NCBI GenBank assembly: GCA_002779235.1
Contig: PEXD01000002.1
Coordinates: forward strand, 1 to 5,824
Origin: Candidatus Woesearchaeota archaeon CG07_land_8_20_14_0_80_44_23
Lineage (GTDB): Archaea; Nanobdellota; Nanobdellia; Woesearchaeales; 0-14-0-80-44-23
Length of the DNA: 5,824 nt
Reading direction: 5' to 3'
Shown one piece after another: positions 1 through 5,711 of the stretch. The position numbers and the translations under genes are program-made. Each line of letters opens with the position of its first letter. Positions within the stretch are counted from its first letter, which is position 1. The notes under the pieces are model-generated. The model did no database searches and was not told the origin of the DNA. It worked only from the letters and a program-made list of their open reading frames with translations.

Positions 1-256
1 AATGCCCTATCCTTGCCTTTGCCATGACAGGAATGCTTACTGCTTCCATAATCTTTTTTATCTTATCTGGCTGCGCCATCCTTGCGACTCCGCCCTCCTT
101 TCTGATGTCAGCAGGAACCCTCTCAAGCGCCATCACAGCCACTGCTCCTGCTTCCTCGGCTATCTTCGCCTGCTCAGCGTTCGTCACATCCATTATGACC
201 CCGCCTTTCAGCATGCTCATGAATCCTCTCTTGACTTTTACAGTGCCCTTTTCCAT
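1..256 (-). CDS. pdxS: Pyridoxal 5'-phosphate synthase subunit PdxS, N-terminal part (cut by window edge)
   Basis: Reading leftward from ATG at 256-254 gives 85 codons of a very well conserved protein. Recognisable segments are MEKGTVKVKRGFMSML, GGVIMDVTNAEQAKIAEEAG, ALERVPADIRKEGGVARM and SIPVMAKARIGH. These match PdxS, the (beta/alpha)8-barrel synthase that makes PLP from ribose 5-phosphate, glyceraldehyde 3-phosphate and ammonia supplied by the glutaminase PdxT. Asp23 and Lys80 correspond to Asp24 and Lys81 of the Bacillus subtilis enzyme; the lysine forms the covalent sugar intermediate. The second catalytic lysine (about 149) lies outside the window. The start is well supported: a GGGAGGG Shine-Dalgarno (complement of 263-269) lies 6 nt upstream, and homology begins right at this Met. 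Full family length is about 290-300 residues, so roughly 70% is missing. The gene is divergent from the exporter operon, and pdxT is not seen here. I see no sign of damage. Confidence 0.97.
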   Translation of the reverse strand, partial: MEKGTVKVKRGFMSMLKGGVIMDVTNAEQAKIAEEAGAVAVMALERVPADIRKEGGVARMAQPDKIKKIMEAVSIPVMAKARIGH

Positions 257-328
257 TTTTATCCCTCCCACAAAGAACGGTTTTTCCCTTTCTTCTCCTA
301 CAGAGCATATGTTTTCCGTCTTTAAACA

Positions 329-393
329 ACAAAATTCCACATGTCTTTGATAAATGTGTTGGATAATTATATAAACTTAGTGTGGAATTTTGT
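329..393. repeat. 13-bp perfect inverted repeat flanking the pdxS TATA box
   Basis: The left arm is ACAAAATTCCACA at 329-341. The right arm, TGTGGAATTTTGT at 381-393, is its exact reverse complement. The 39-nt spacer contains the minus-strand TATA element. A perfect 13-bp match is more than expected by chance in so short a region, even an AT-rich one. The arms share the CAAAA..CCACA pattern with a second pair immediately to the right (399-463), which suggests protein-binding sites rather than a transcript terminator. The binding protein is unknown; the neighbouring PadR regulator or a pdxS regulator are candidates. Confidence 0.7.
364..375 (-). promoter_or_regulatory. TATA box for pdxS
   Basis: On the minus strand this reads GTTTATATAATT, a good archaeal TATA element. 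A transcript would begin near position 344 and leave a leader of about 85-90 nt before the pdxS ATG at 256. The element lies inside the spacer of the 329-393 inverted repeat, so a protein bound to the repeat arms could affect its use. It is the only strong TATA element upstream of pdxS that I can find in the intergenic region. The placement is inferred from sequence and spacing. Confidence 0.6.
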
Positions 394-398
394 GTGCT

Positions 399-463
399 CA
401 AAAACCACAAGTTGTTTTTTCCAACTCAACATTTAGGCTACCCTTATTTAACTGTGGTTTTTG
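399..463. repeat. 11-bp perfect inverted repeat related to the 329-393 arms
   Basis: CAAAAACCACA at 399-409 is the exact reverse complement of TGTGGTTTTTG at 453-463, with a 43-nt spacer. These arms resemble those at 329-341 and 381-393 (CAAAATTCCACA), so the region holds four copies of one motif in alternating orientation. The inner neighbours, 381-392 and 399-409, also form a close imperfect palindrome of about 29 bp with a 6-nt centre. That is a typical size for an operator bound by a dimeric regulator. The spacer contains T-rich sequence and a small AGTTG/CAACT hairpin (410-426). Confidence 0.65.
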
Positions 464-478
464 ACAAGTTTTTTCCAA
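407..478 (+). repeat. Direct repeat ACAAGTT(gtt)TTTTCCAA
   Basis: ACAAGTTGTTTTTTCCAA at 407-424 recurs as ACAAGTTTTTTCCAA at 464-478. The only difference is a 3-nt insertion in the first copy. The copies abut or overlap the arms of the 399-463 inverted repeat, so arm plus direct repeat may form a compound site. The second copy ends just before the TTTAAA element at 483-488 and could overlap its BRE. No known function is recognised. Confidence 0.45.
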
Positions 479-489
479 AAGCTTTAAAA
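475..489 (+). promoter_or_regulatory. Candidate BRE/TATA for the padR-ABC operon
   Basis: CCAAAAG followed by CTTTAAAA has the layout of an archaeal purine-rich BRE plus TATA-like box. It would start transcription near 510-515 and give a leader of about 35 nt before the ATG at 548. An alternative is the GATATAT sequence at 517-523. That one lies about 26 nt before the ATG and would produce a leaderless mRNA, which fits the absence of a Shine-Dalgarno there. Sequence alone does not decide between the two. Confidence 0.45.
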
Positions 490-514
490 GCAAGATGTGT
501 GCTACCTGTCTTTC

Positions 515-536
515 TCGATATATCGTTTCGATATAT
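515..536 (+). promoter_or_regulatory. TCGATATAT direct repeat with palindrome just upstream of padR
   Basis: TCGATATAT occurs at 515-523 and again at 528-536, a 13-bp period. The first copy extends into the perfect palindrome CGATATATCG (516-525). The pair lies 12-33 nt upstream of the padR ATG. It could act as a TATA box for a leaderless transcript, as an operator for the PadR product, or both. Autoregulation at such a site is common for PadR proteins. The binding protein is inferred, not shown. Confidence 0.45.
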
Positions 537-547
537 ACATATTCAAA

Positions 548-1144
548 ATGAAAAAAGGGAAAATTTCTGATAAAGGCGGAAAAGGGGAAGACAGCCTAGT
601 TAATGTAGTTGTGAAGAGCCGACTTGCAATAATAGTTCTTTCTGAAATTTCTGACGGCGAAAGGAGCGGATACGAAATAATGAAAGCGATAGAAAAAAAG
701 ACAGGAGGCTGGAAGCCGTCTGCCGGCTCAATGTATCCCCTCTTGAAGTTTCTTTTGTCAGATGGGCTTGTGAATGTAAGGAAAGATAATTTTGGAAGGA
801 AAATAAAATACTACTCAATAACTGCGAAAGGCAAAAAGATACTCTATGCTGTGCACCAGGCCATGCACCTGAAGGACTATTTCATGAAAAGCACATTGAA
901 CAGCTTGAACATCCTCAAGTGCATAGAAAAGGACCCCAAAAAGCGGATGGAGCAGGCAGCAAAGATACTTTCATCTATTAATGAGGAGCACATGCTCCGC
1001 CCTGAATTCAATAATCAGATTACGAGAATAAACCTTTTGTTTATAAAAATAATGTCAAAAAAAACACTTAGCAAAAAAAAGAAGAATGAGCTTAAGGAGC
1101 TCATAAATTCAGCAGAGAAAAAACTTTTAAGAATTGCAAAATAA
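548..1144 (+). CDS. PadR-family winged-helix transcriptional regulator
   Basis: This 198-residue protein starts at ATG 548. Residues 1-22 are a Lys/Gly-rich tail. Residues 24-98 form a PadR winged helix: GYEIMKAIEK (41-50), the recognition-helix segment SAGSMYPLLKFLLSDGLV (58-75) and the wing plus GRKIKYYSITAKGKKIL (83-99). The Pro-hydrophobic 'GS.YPLLK.L...GL' pattern and the 'YY.IT..G' end are diagnostic. Residues 104-198 are predicted helical and very basic, longer than in short PadR proteins, and probably serve dimerisation. An in-frame GTG at 497 would add 17 hydrophobic residues unlike the family, so ATG 548 is preferred. No Shine-Dalgarno precedes it, which suggests a leaderless message. 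The gene leads the exporter operon and ends 14 nt before the ATPase, so it probably controls that operon and itself. Two A8 runs (1057-1064, 1073-1080) lie near the 3' end. Confidence 0.93.
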   Translation: MKKGKISDKGGKGEDSLVNVVVKSRLAIIVLSEISDGERSGYEIMKAIEKKTGGWKPSAGSMYPLLKFLLSDGLVNVRKDNFGRKIKYYSITAKGKKILYAVHQAMHLKDYFMKSTLNSLNILKCIEKDPKKRMEQAAKILSSINEEHMLRPEFNNQITRINLLFIKIMSKKTLSKKKKNELKELINSAEKKLLRIAK

Positions 1145-1158
1145 GAGCGGGATGTTCA

Positions 1159-1836
1159 ATGGCAAAGCCGGTAATCGAGCTTAGGGATGTCTGGAAGACA
1201 TACAAAATGGGCGATACTAATATTGATGCCCTGCGGGGAATGAGCCTGAAGATATATGAAGGCGAGTTCGTGGCGATAATGGGACCATCCGGCTCTGGAA
1301 AATCAACTACAATGAACATGATAGGATGCCTTGACGTTCCCACTAAAGGGCACATCTTCCTTGACAGCCAGGATGTTTCGCACATGACAGAATCCACGCT
1401 TGCGAGGATAAGGGGCAGGAAGGTAGGGTTCATATTCCAGCAGTTCAACCTGATTTCAGCATTCAATGCAAAGGAGAATGTGATGCTCCCAATGATGTTC
1501 CAGGACATTCCCAGAGAGGAGCAGAGCGAAAAGGCAGAAGCGCTTCTGGAGATGGTGGGCATGCTCAAGAGGATGGCCCACAAGCCCTCGGAGCTTTCAG
1601 GGGGAGAGCAGCAGAGGATTGCAATAGCGCGGGCCCTCGCAAATGACCCGCAGATGATACTCGCCGACGAGCCGACAGGCAACCTTGACTCAAAGACAGG
1701 TAACGAGATACTGGCGTTGATAAAAAAGCTGAATGAGGTGGATGGAAAAACGATAGTGCTCGTCACCCACGACAAGGGGCTTGCACAGAAATATGCAAAG
1801 AGGATAGTTCAGATAAAGGATGGGCAGATAATCTAG
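1159..1836 (+). CDS. ABC transporter ATP-binding protein, LolD/MacB type
   Basis: This 225-residue stand-alone nucleotide-binding subunit has every canonical motif. Walker A is GPSGSGKST (42-50) and the Q-loop is FIFQQFNL (91-98). The signature is LSGGEQQR (146-153), and Walker B is MILADEP (166-172) with catalytic Glu171. The D-loop is NLDS (175-178) and the switch His is H204. The wording 'GxxFQQFNL...ENVMLPM' and 'ADEPTGNLDSKTG' is typical of the LolD/MacB/FtsE group, which drives FtsX-like permeases by mechanotransmission instead of moving substrate through a pore. Length is normal for the group. It should work as a homodimer on the cytoplasmic face with the two permeases encoded at 3170 and 4393. 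It begins 14 nt after padR with only a weak GGGATG-like ribosome site, consistent with cotranscription. The family assignment is firm; the substrate is unknown. Confidence 0.97.
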   Translation: MAKPVIELRDVWKTYKMGDTNIDALRGMSLKIYEGEFVAIMGPSGSGKSTTMNMIGCLDVPTKGHIFLDSQDVSHMTESTLARIRGRKVGFIFQQFNLISAFNAKENVMLPMMFQDIPREEQSEKAEALLEMVGMLKRMAHKPSELSGGEQQRIAIARALANDPQMILADEPTGNLDSKTGNEILALIKKLNEVDGKTIVLVTHDKGLAQKYAKRIVQIKDGQII

Positions 1837-1857
1837 GATTTTTGAAACAATAGCAGC

Positions 1858-1864
1858 AGGTGAT
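1858..1864 (+). promoter_or_regulatory. Ribosome binding site AGGTGAT
   Basis: AGGTGAT matches the archaeal anti-Shine-Dalgarno consensus and ends 5 nt before the ATG at 1870. It fixes the start of the Ig-like protein gene, whose signal peptide begins directly at that Met. It is much stronger than the site before the ATPase gene, so this component may be translated at a higher level. Confidence 0.8.
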
Positions 1865-1869
1865 AAAAA

Positions 1870-3129
1870 ATGGAAAATAAGAATATTCGAATATGCGCAG
1901 CATGGATTGCGCTTATGGCAATAATAGTCATGATTTCATCAGCAGGGGCATCTGCCCAGGTGCTCCCTGGAACAGCGATAAGGGTTAATATGATAAACCA
2001 GGAGCCGGACCCAGTGGATGCAGGGCAGTATGTTACAGTGAAGTTCAGGGTTGAGAACATAGGAATAGATATGGCAAAGAATGTGGTTTTCCAGCTCATG
2101 CCGGATTTCCCATTCTCCCTTGACCCAGGAACAAACGCAACTAAATCTGTGGGAAGCCTTGTGGGGGTTCAGGATGCAAACAACGCAGTAACCCTTGAAT
2201 ACAGGATAAAGGTTGACCAGCAGGCGCTTTCAGGAAGCACTAACCTGAAGCTGAGATACAACATCGACAGCTCAGGATGGGTAGAGCTTCCGGCATTTCA
2301 GGTGAGAGTGAGAAGGTATTTCCTCGGGCTCTCAATTGACTCCATTGCAACATCACAGGAATATTTTGAGCCGGGCAGGCAGAATGATGTTACAATAAGC
2401 GTCAAGAACATGGCGGATTCGCCAATGAGAAGCGTCTCAGTCAGCCTGTCCCTTGAAGGAACGACTCCATTTGCGCCAATCGGCTCAGGGACAGAAAAGA
2501 GGGCATACTCAATACAGCCAGGCCAAACCCAGAATTTCACATTTCAGCTGCTAACTTCTCCGGATACTATACTTGGGCTCTACAAGATTTCGATAGCAAT
2601 AGAATACATAGATGAGGCAAACAACAACCACACCATATCAGACATCCTGGGAATAGTTGTCAATGCAAAGCCCGAAATAAGCGTGAGGATTGACTCATCT
2701 GCAATCAAAAGCGCGGGCTCAAGCGGAAAGATTACTTTGAAGTTGGTCAACTTAGGCATAGGGGATGTGAGATTCCTGAACCTGAAATTCTCTGACACTC
2801 CTGACTTAACCATTGTCTCGGGAAATGAACAATACATCGGCCAGCTCTCCTCTGACGATTATGACACAGCAGACATAAACGCATATGTTGCAAGGGCAAA
2901 TGAAGGCATTGTTGAGATACCTGTTACCCTTGACTACTCTGACGCGATGGGCAATTCCTACGAGCAGAATGAAAGTGTTGTGCTGAGAATTTACTCGGCA
3001 GCAGAGCAGAGAAGGCTCGGAATCAGTTCAGGGAAAAGCCCCCTTTGGATTTTGCTGATAGTAATAATAATTGCTGTAGGAATTGTTTTCTACAGAAAAA
3101 GGAAAAGGCGCAGTCCGAAGAGGCAGTGA
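1870..3129 (+). CDS. Secreted, C-terminally anchored Ig-like (S-layer-like, COG1361 type) protein
   Basis: This 419-residue protein has a Sec signal peptide at 1-29 (hydrophobic 10-24, ASA-Q cleavage site). About three beta-sandwich modules follow, roughly at 33-148, 150-266 and 268-376. A single transmembrane helix (391-408) and a basic cytoplasmic tail (RKRKRRSPKR) come last. Each module shows CARDB/NEW3-like phrases, such as 'DPVDAGQYVTVKFRVENIG', 'EPGRQNDVTISVKN' and 'SGKITLKLVNLGIGDV'. Four N-x-S/T sequons (N89, N222, N253, N367) lie in the external part and may be glycosylated. The architecture resembles archaeal 'S-layer domain-like' proteins that sit beside MacB-type ABC genes. Sitting between ATPase and permeases, it is probably a dedicated extracytoplasmic partner, perhaps an adaptor or substrate-capturing protein; this role is inferred. 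It is not a true S-layer subunit judging by its size and anchor. The fold assignment rests on pattern only. Confidence 0.82.
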   Translation: MENKNIRICAAWIALMAIIVMISSAGASAQVLPGTAIRVNMINQEPDPVDAGQYVTVKFRVENIGIDMAKNVVFQLMPDFPFSLDPGTNATKSVGSLVGVQDANNAVTLEYRIKVDQQALSGSTNLKLRYNIDSSGWVELPAFQVRVRRYFLGLSIDSIATSQEYFEPGRQNDVTISVKNMADSPMRSVSVSLSLEGTTPFAPIGSGTEKRAYSIQPGQTQNFTFQLLTSPDTILGLYKISIAIEYIDEANNNHTISDILGIVVNAKPEISVRIDSSAIKSAGSSGKITLKLVNLGIGDVRFLNLKFSDTPDLTIVSGNEQYIGQLSSDDYDTADINAYVARANEGIVEIPVTLDYSDAMGNSYEQNESVVLRIYSAAEQRRLGISSGKSPLWILLIVIIIAVGIVFYRKRKRRSPKRQ

Positions 3130-3149
3130 GAGCTGCTGCTTCTCTTTTT
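3128..3149 (+). terminator. Weak hairpin plus T5, possible attenuator inside the operon
   Basis: GAGAGC (3128-3133) pairs with GCTTCTC (3138-3144) with one bulged T at 3140 and a TGCT loop, and TTTTT follows at 3145-3149. The stem is only 6 bp and overlaps the stop codon of the Ig-like protein gene. It could cause partial termination or pausing before the permeases. The following TTTTTAAAAA could also act as a weak internal TATA element. Both readings are tentative. Confidence 0.25.
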
Positions 3150-3158
3150 AAAAATTCT

Positions 3159-3165
3159 GAGGAGG
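3159..3165 (+). promoter_or_regulatory. Ribosome binding site GAGGAGG deciding a TTG start
   Basis: GAGGAGG lies 4 nt before the TTG at 3170-3172. The first in-frame ATG (residue 24) falls inside the first transmembrane helix, so starting there would remove the cytoplasmic basic anchor and half of the helix. The strong site supports the TTG start of the first permease. Confidence 0.8.
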
Positions 3166-3169
3166 AATC

Positions 3170-4390
3170 TTGAAAAGCGAATATTTCTCTTTTGCTTTGA
3201 GAAGCATAAGAAGGAGAAGAGTAAGGTCATGGCTGACCATGATAGGAATATTCATAGGAATCGCCTCTGTTGTATCGCTCATAGCGCTGGGGCAAGGAGT
3301 AAGGCAGGCTGTGATAGGGCAGTTTGATGCCATGGGCAAGGACAAGATATTAATAAGCCCGGGCTCCCAGCTGCTTTCCTCCTTTACAAGCAGCTCATAC
3401 TTCACTGACAGGGAGCTCTCGATAATTCAGAGGACGGGCGGCGTGAAGCAGGCAGCAGGCCTAATATACATGACTTCTTCTGTGAAGCACGGCAATGAGG
3501 TGAAATACACCACTGTGACGGGGCTCCCGACAGAAAAGAATGATATTGATTTCTTCAAGACAATGCAGAACATACAAATCCAGCAGGGCAGGTATCTCCA
3601 GCCAGGTGACACCAACAAAGCGAATGTAGGGAGCATGTTCGCGAATCCCAAGGACTTCTTCCAAAAGCCGGTAAGGATAGGCGATAAGATAGAAATAAAT
3701 GGCAGGGAGTTTGAGGTTGTGGGCATAATGGCTCCGATAGGCAATCCGAGTGATGACACCAGCATTGCAATCCCGCTTGACGAGGCAAGATCTCTCTTTG
3801 GAAGAAAGGACCAGCTTGACATGATAATTGCGCAGGCAAATGATGCCGAAGAAGTGGACTCTGTTGCCTCAGCAATAAAGAGGAACCTCAGAAAATACCG
3901 CGGACTGCAGGAGGGAAAAGAGGACTTCTCTGTGGATACTTCTAAGCAGCTTATGGACAGCTTCAATGTGATACTCAACGCAGTGCAGTTCGTAATCCTC
4001 GGGATTGCCGCAATATCACTTATAGTCGGCGGAATCGGGATAATGAACACCATGTATACCTCTGTTCTTGAGAGGACAAAAGACATTGGGATAATGAAGG
4101 CAGTCGGGGCAAAGAACTCTGACATACTGCTGATATTCCTCATGGAGGCAGGGCTGCTCGGGCTTGCAGGAGGGGCAATAGGGCTCGGGCTTGGAGTGCT
4201 GCTGGCAAAGCTTGTTGAAAATGTTGCAGTCGTTGCAATGAAAACAACCCTTCTCAAGCCGCAGTTTTCGCTCCTGCTCATAATCGGCTCCCTCCTTTTT
4301 TCATTTTTTGTAGGTGTAATTTCAGGGTTATTCCCTGCAAGGCAGGCCGCAAAAATGAAGGCCGCGGAAAGCATACAGTTCAGGCTGTAA
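3170..4390 (+). CDS. ABC transporter permease, FtsX/MacB type (first of two)
   Basis: This 406-residue protein starts with TTG behind a strong Shine-Dalgarno. A basic cytoplasmic end (RSIRRRRVRS, 11-20) precedes TM1 (21-42). A large extracytoplasmic MacB-type periplasmic core domain follows (about 45-265). The FtsX domain then supplies TM2 (270-293), TM3 (about 318-347) and TM4 (366-390). The cytoplasmic stretch after TM2, GIMNTMYTSVLERTKDIGIM (290-309), followed by AVGAKNSDI, is the characteristic FtsX coupling region that contacts the ATPase. The C-terminus, 'GLFPARQAAKMKAAESIQFRL', is the usual family ending. Topology and length fit MacB/LolC-type permeases that lack a fused ATPase, which is encoded separately at 1159. 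It is paralogous to the next gene, from which it is separated by 2 nt; the two probably form a heterodimer. No defect is seen. Confidence 0.95.
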   Translation: MKSEYFSFALRSIRRRRVRSWLTMIGIFIGIASVVSLIALGQGVRQAVIGQFDAMGKDKILISPGSQLLSSFTSSSYFTDRELSIIQRTGGVKQAAGLIYMTSSVKHGNEVKYTTVTGLPTEKNDIDFFKTMQNIQIQQGRYLQPGDTNKANVGSMFANPKDFFQKPVRIGDKIEINGREFEVVGIMAPIGNPSDDTSIAIPLDEARSLFGRKDQLDMIIAQANDAEEVDSVASAIKRNLRKYRGLQEGKEDFSVDTSKQLMDSFNVILNAVQFVILGIAAISLIVGGIGIMNTMYTSVLERTKDIGIMKAVGAKNSDILLIFLMEAGLLGLAGGAIGLGLGVLLAKLVENVAVVAMKTTLLKPQFSLLLIIGSLLFSFFVGVISGLFPARQAAKMKAAESIQFRL

Positions 4391-4392
4391 AA

Positions 4393-5607
4393 ATGATAGG
4401 CGAGATATTCAGGATAGTTTGGAACTACATCCGAAAAAGGAGGACGAGAAGCCTGCTTACAATCATAGGCATACTCATAGGCATAAGCGCAGTAGTGACC
4501 CTTATAGCCCTCGGGCAGGGGCTTACAAACGCAGTTGACTACCAGTTCTCAAAGCTGGGCTCGAACAGGATTACAATAAGCCCCGCAGGAAGCACGGGAA
4601 TGCCAATGTCAAAGACAACAGCGCAGCTCACTGAAAAGGATGCGGATACAGTAAAAAAGGTCAGCGGCGTGGAATTCGCCATGGGGCTTTATGTGTCAAG
4701 CAAGCCAGTTTCCTTTGGGAATGAGGTGAAGCAAATACCCATTGGGGGAATGGATGTCAATGTTGAAACTCTGAAGTATGCAGGGCAGACAGGGCTCTAT
4801 GAAATAGAAAAAGGAAGGAACTTCAAGCCAGGGGACAAATATAAGATAGTAATCGGCTCAAAAGTTGCCACCGACGCTTTCTCAAGAAGGATAAAAGTCG
4901 GTGACATGCTGACAATAAACAACACTCAGTTCCAGGTAATTGGAATACAGAAGTCAGGCGGCACTGGAATAATGGATATAATAATAAGGATGCCCAAGGA
5001 TGCCCTGAGAGAGCTGGATGGCAAGACAGACCAGGTCTCAATGATAAATGCCATAGTGAAGGAGGGCGCAGACATTGTCAAGACCTCTGACAGGATAGAG
5101 GAAGCTCTTAGAAATGAGAGGAACGAAAAGAAAGGGGAAGAAAGCTTCACTGTGCAGACAACAAGGAGTTTAATAAACTCCTTTCTCAGCATAATCGCAG
5201 TCATACAGGGGTTGCTTGTCGGAATAGCAGGCATATCCCTTCTTGTGGGCGCAGTAGGGATAATGAACACCATGTATACATCTGTCCTTGAGAGGACAAG
5301 GGACATAGGAGTGATGAAATCAATCGGCGCAAAGAACCATGACATACTTCTCATATTCATAATTGAGGCAGGGCTTCTCGGGCTTATAGGAGGAGCAATC
5401 GGAGTGCTGTTCGGAGCCATAGCAAGCACGCTAATCTCTGCAGTTGCATCATACTACCTCAAAGCAGACATCCTGAGAATCTCAATAAGCCCTTTTCTGA
5501 TATTCGGGCCGCTTCTATTCTCCTTTGTAATAGGTGCTCTCTCCGGGCTTTTCCCTGCAGTTCAGGCATCCAAGATGAAACCAGTGGATTCTCTGAGATA
5601 CGAATAA
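4393..5607 (+). CDS. ABC transporter permease, FtsX/MacB type (second of two)
   Basis: This 404-residue paralogue of the preceding gene has the same plan. It has a basic N-terminus (RKRRTRS, 14-20), TM1 (21-42) and an extracytoplasmic MacB-like domain (about 45-260). TM2 (266-289), TM3 (about 318-349) and TM4 (366-389) follow. The coupling segment GIMNTMYTSVLERTRDIGVM (289-308), then SIGAKNHDI, is nearly identical to its partner, while the external domains differ strongly. This suggests the two subunits share one ATPase but have different outside roles, as LolC and LolE do. ATG 4393 lies 2 nt after the previous stop without a clear ribosome site, so translation is probably coupled by reinitiation; that would favour a 1:1 ratio. 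The C-terminus 'GLFPAVQASKMKPVDSLRYE' is typical and complete. It is the last gene of the operon. Confidence 0.95.
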   Translation: MIGEIFRIVWNYIRKRRTRSLLTIIGILIGISAVVTLIALGQGLTNAVDYQFSKLGSNRITISPAGSTGMPMSKTTAQLTEKDADTVKKVSGVEFAMGLYVSSKPVSFGNEVKQIPIGGMDVNVETLKYAGQTGLYEIEKGRNFKPGDKYKIVIGSKVATDAFSRRIKVGDMLTINNTQFQVIGIQKSGGTGIMDIIIRMPKDALRELDGKTDQVSMINAIVKEGADIVKTSDRIEEALRNERNEKKGEESFTVQTTRSLINSFLSIIAVIQGLLVGIAGISLLVGAVGIMNTMYTSVLERTRDIGVMKSIGAKNHDILLIFIIEAGLLGLIGGAIGVLFGAIASTLISAVASYYLKADILRISISPFLIFGPLLFSFVIGALSGLFPAVQASKMKPVDSLRYE

Positions 5608-5626
5608 ATGTGGAAACTATAGAAAG

Positions 5627-5637
5627 TTTTATATAAA
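5627..5637 (+). promoter_or_regulatory. TATA box for the downstream partial gene
   Basis: TTTTATATAAA preceded by the purine-rich AGAAAG (5621-5626) is a textbook archaeal BRE/TATA pair. Transcription should begin near 5658-5662, giving a leader of about 50 nt before the TTG at 5712. The element lies only 20 nt after the last permease stop, so the downstream gene is probably transcribed independently of the exporter operon. No convincing terminator separates them; a small AAACT/AGTTT hairpin at 5614-5629 overlaps the promoter. Confidence 0.7.
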
Positions 5638-5670
5638 CCAATATACACTTTTCCTCTGAATATTGTTTGG

Positions 5671-5695
5671 GCATTTATTATCAAAAATAATATGC
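5671..5695 (+). promoter_or_regulatory. Leader hairpin upstream of the partial gene
   Basis: GCAT-tt-ATTAT (5671-5681) pairs with ATAAT-ATGC (5687-5695) around a CAAAA loop, giving 9 pairs with a 2-nt bulge. It falls in the predicted leader, ending about 5 nt before the AGAGGTGAG ribosome site (5699-5707). A second possible pairing, GCAAA (5694-5698) with TTTGC (5711-5715), would enclose that site and mask the TTG start; it shares bases 5694-5695 with the first hairpin. The stems are AT-rich and weak, so a regulatory role is only a possibility. It could equally be a DNA operator. Confidence 0.35.
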
Positions 5696-5711
5696 AAAAG
5701 AGGTGAGCCAT

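Noticed and set aside
2..350. Two plus-strand open frames of about 107 codons at the left edge
   Set aside because: The minus strand encodes an unmistakable PdxS N-terminus here; the plus-strand frames are shadows with Cys/His/Phe-rich, domain-free translations.
339..357. ACAT...ATGT inverted pair as a PadR operator
   Set aside because: The PadR consensus described for several members is ATGT-N8-ACAT. Here the halves are in the opposite order and 11 nt apart, so it does not match.
497..547. GTG start at 497 extending padR by 17 residues
   Set aside because: The added residues are hydrophobic and unlike PadR N-termini, there is no ribosome site, and the extension would lie across the promoter and repeat region. 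ATG 548 is the better start.
257..547. tRNA, small RNA, riboswitch or CRISPR in the pdxS-padR gap
   Set aside because: No cloverleaf, no regularly spaced repeat units with unique spacers and no known aptamer core was seen; the content is promoter elements and paired motifs.
1101..1775. A 224-codon open frame on the minus strand opposite the ABC ATPase
   Set aside because: It is the antisense of a gene with all ABC motifs intact. Its translation shows no family features, and it would run into the end of padR.
3427..4374. A 315-codon open frame on the minus strand opposite the first permease
   Set aside because: The permease frame has clear FtsX/MacB motifs across its whole length. The antisense frame is low in complexity (Ser/Pro/Ile rich), has no recognisable domain or convincing ribosome site, and arises from the codon bias of the real gene.
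5609..5616. TGTGGAAA before the 5627 TATA box as a fifth copy of the operator motif
   Set aside because: Only TGTGGAA matches the arms at 381-393, the TTTTG half is missing and there is no paired arm nearby; a 7-base match can occur by chance.
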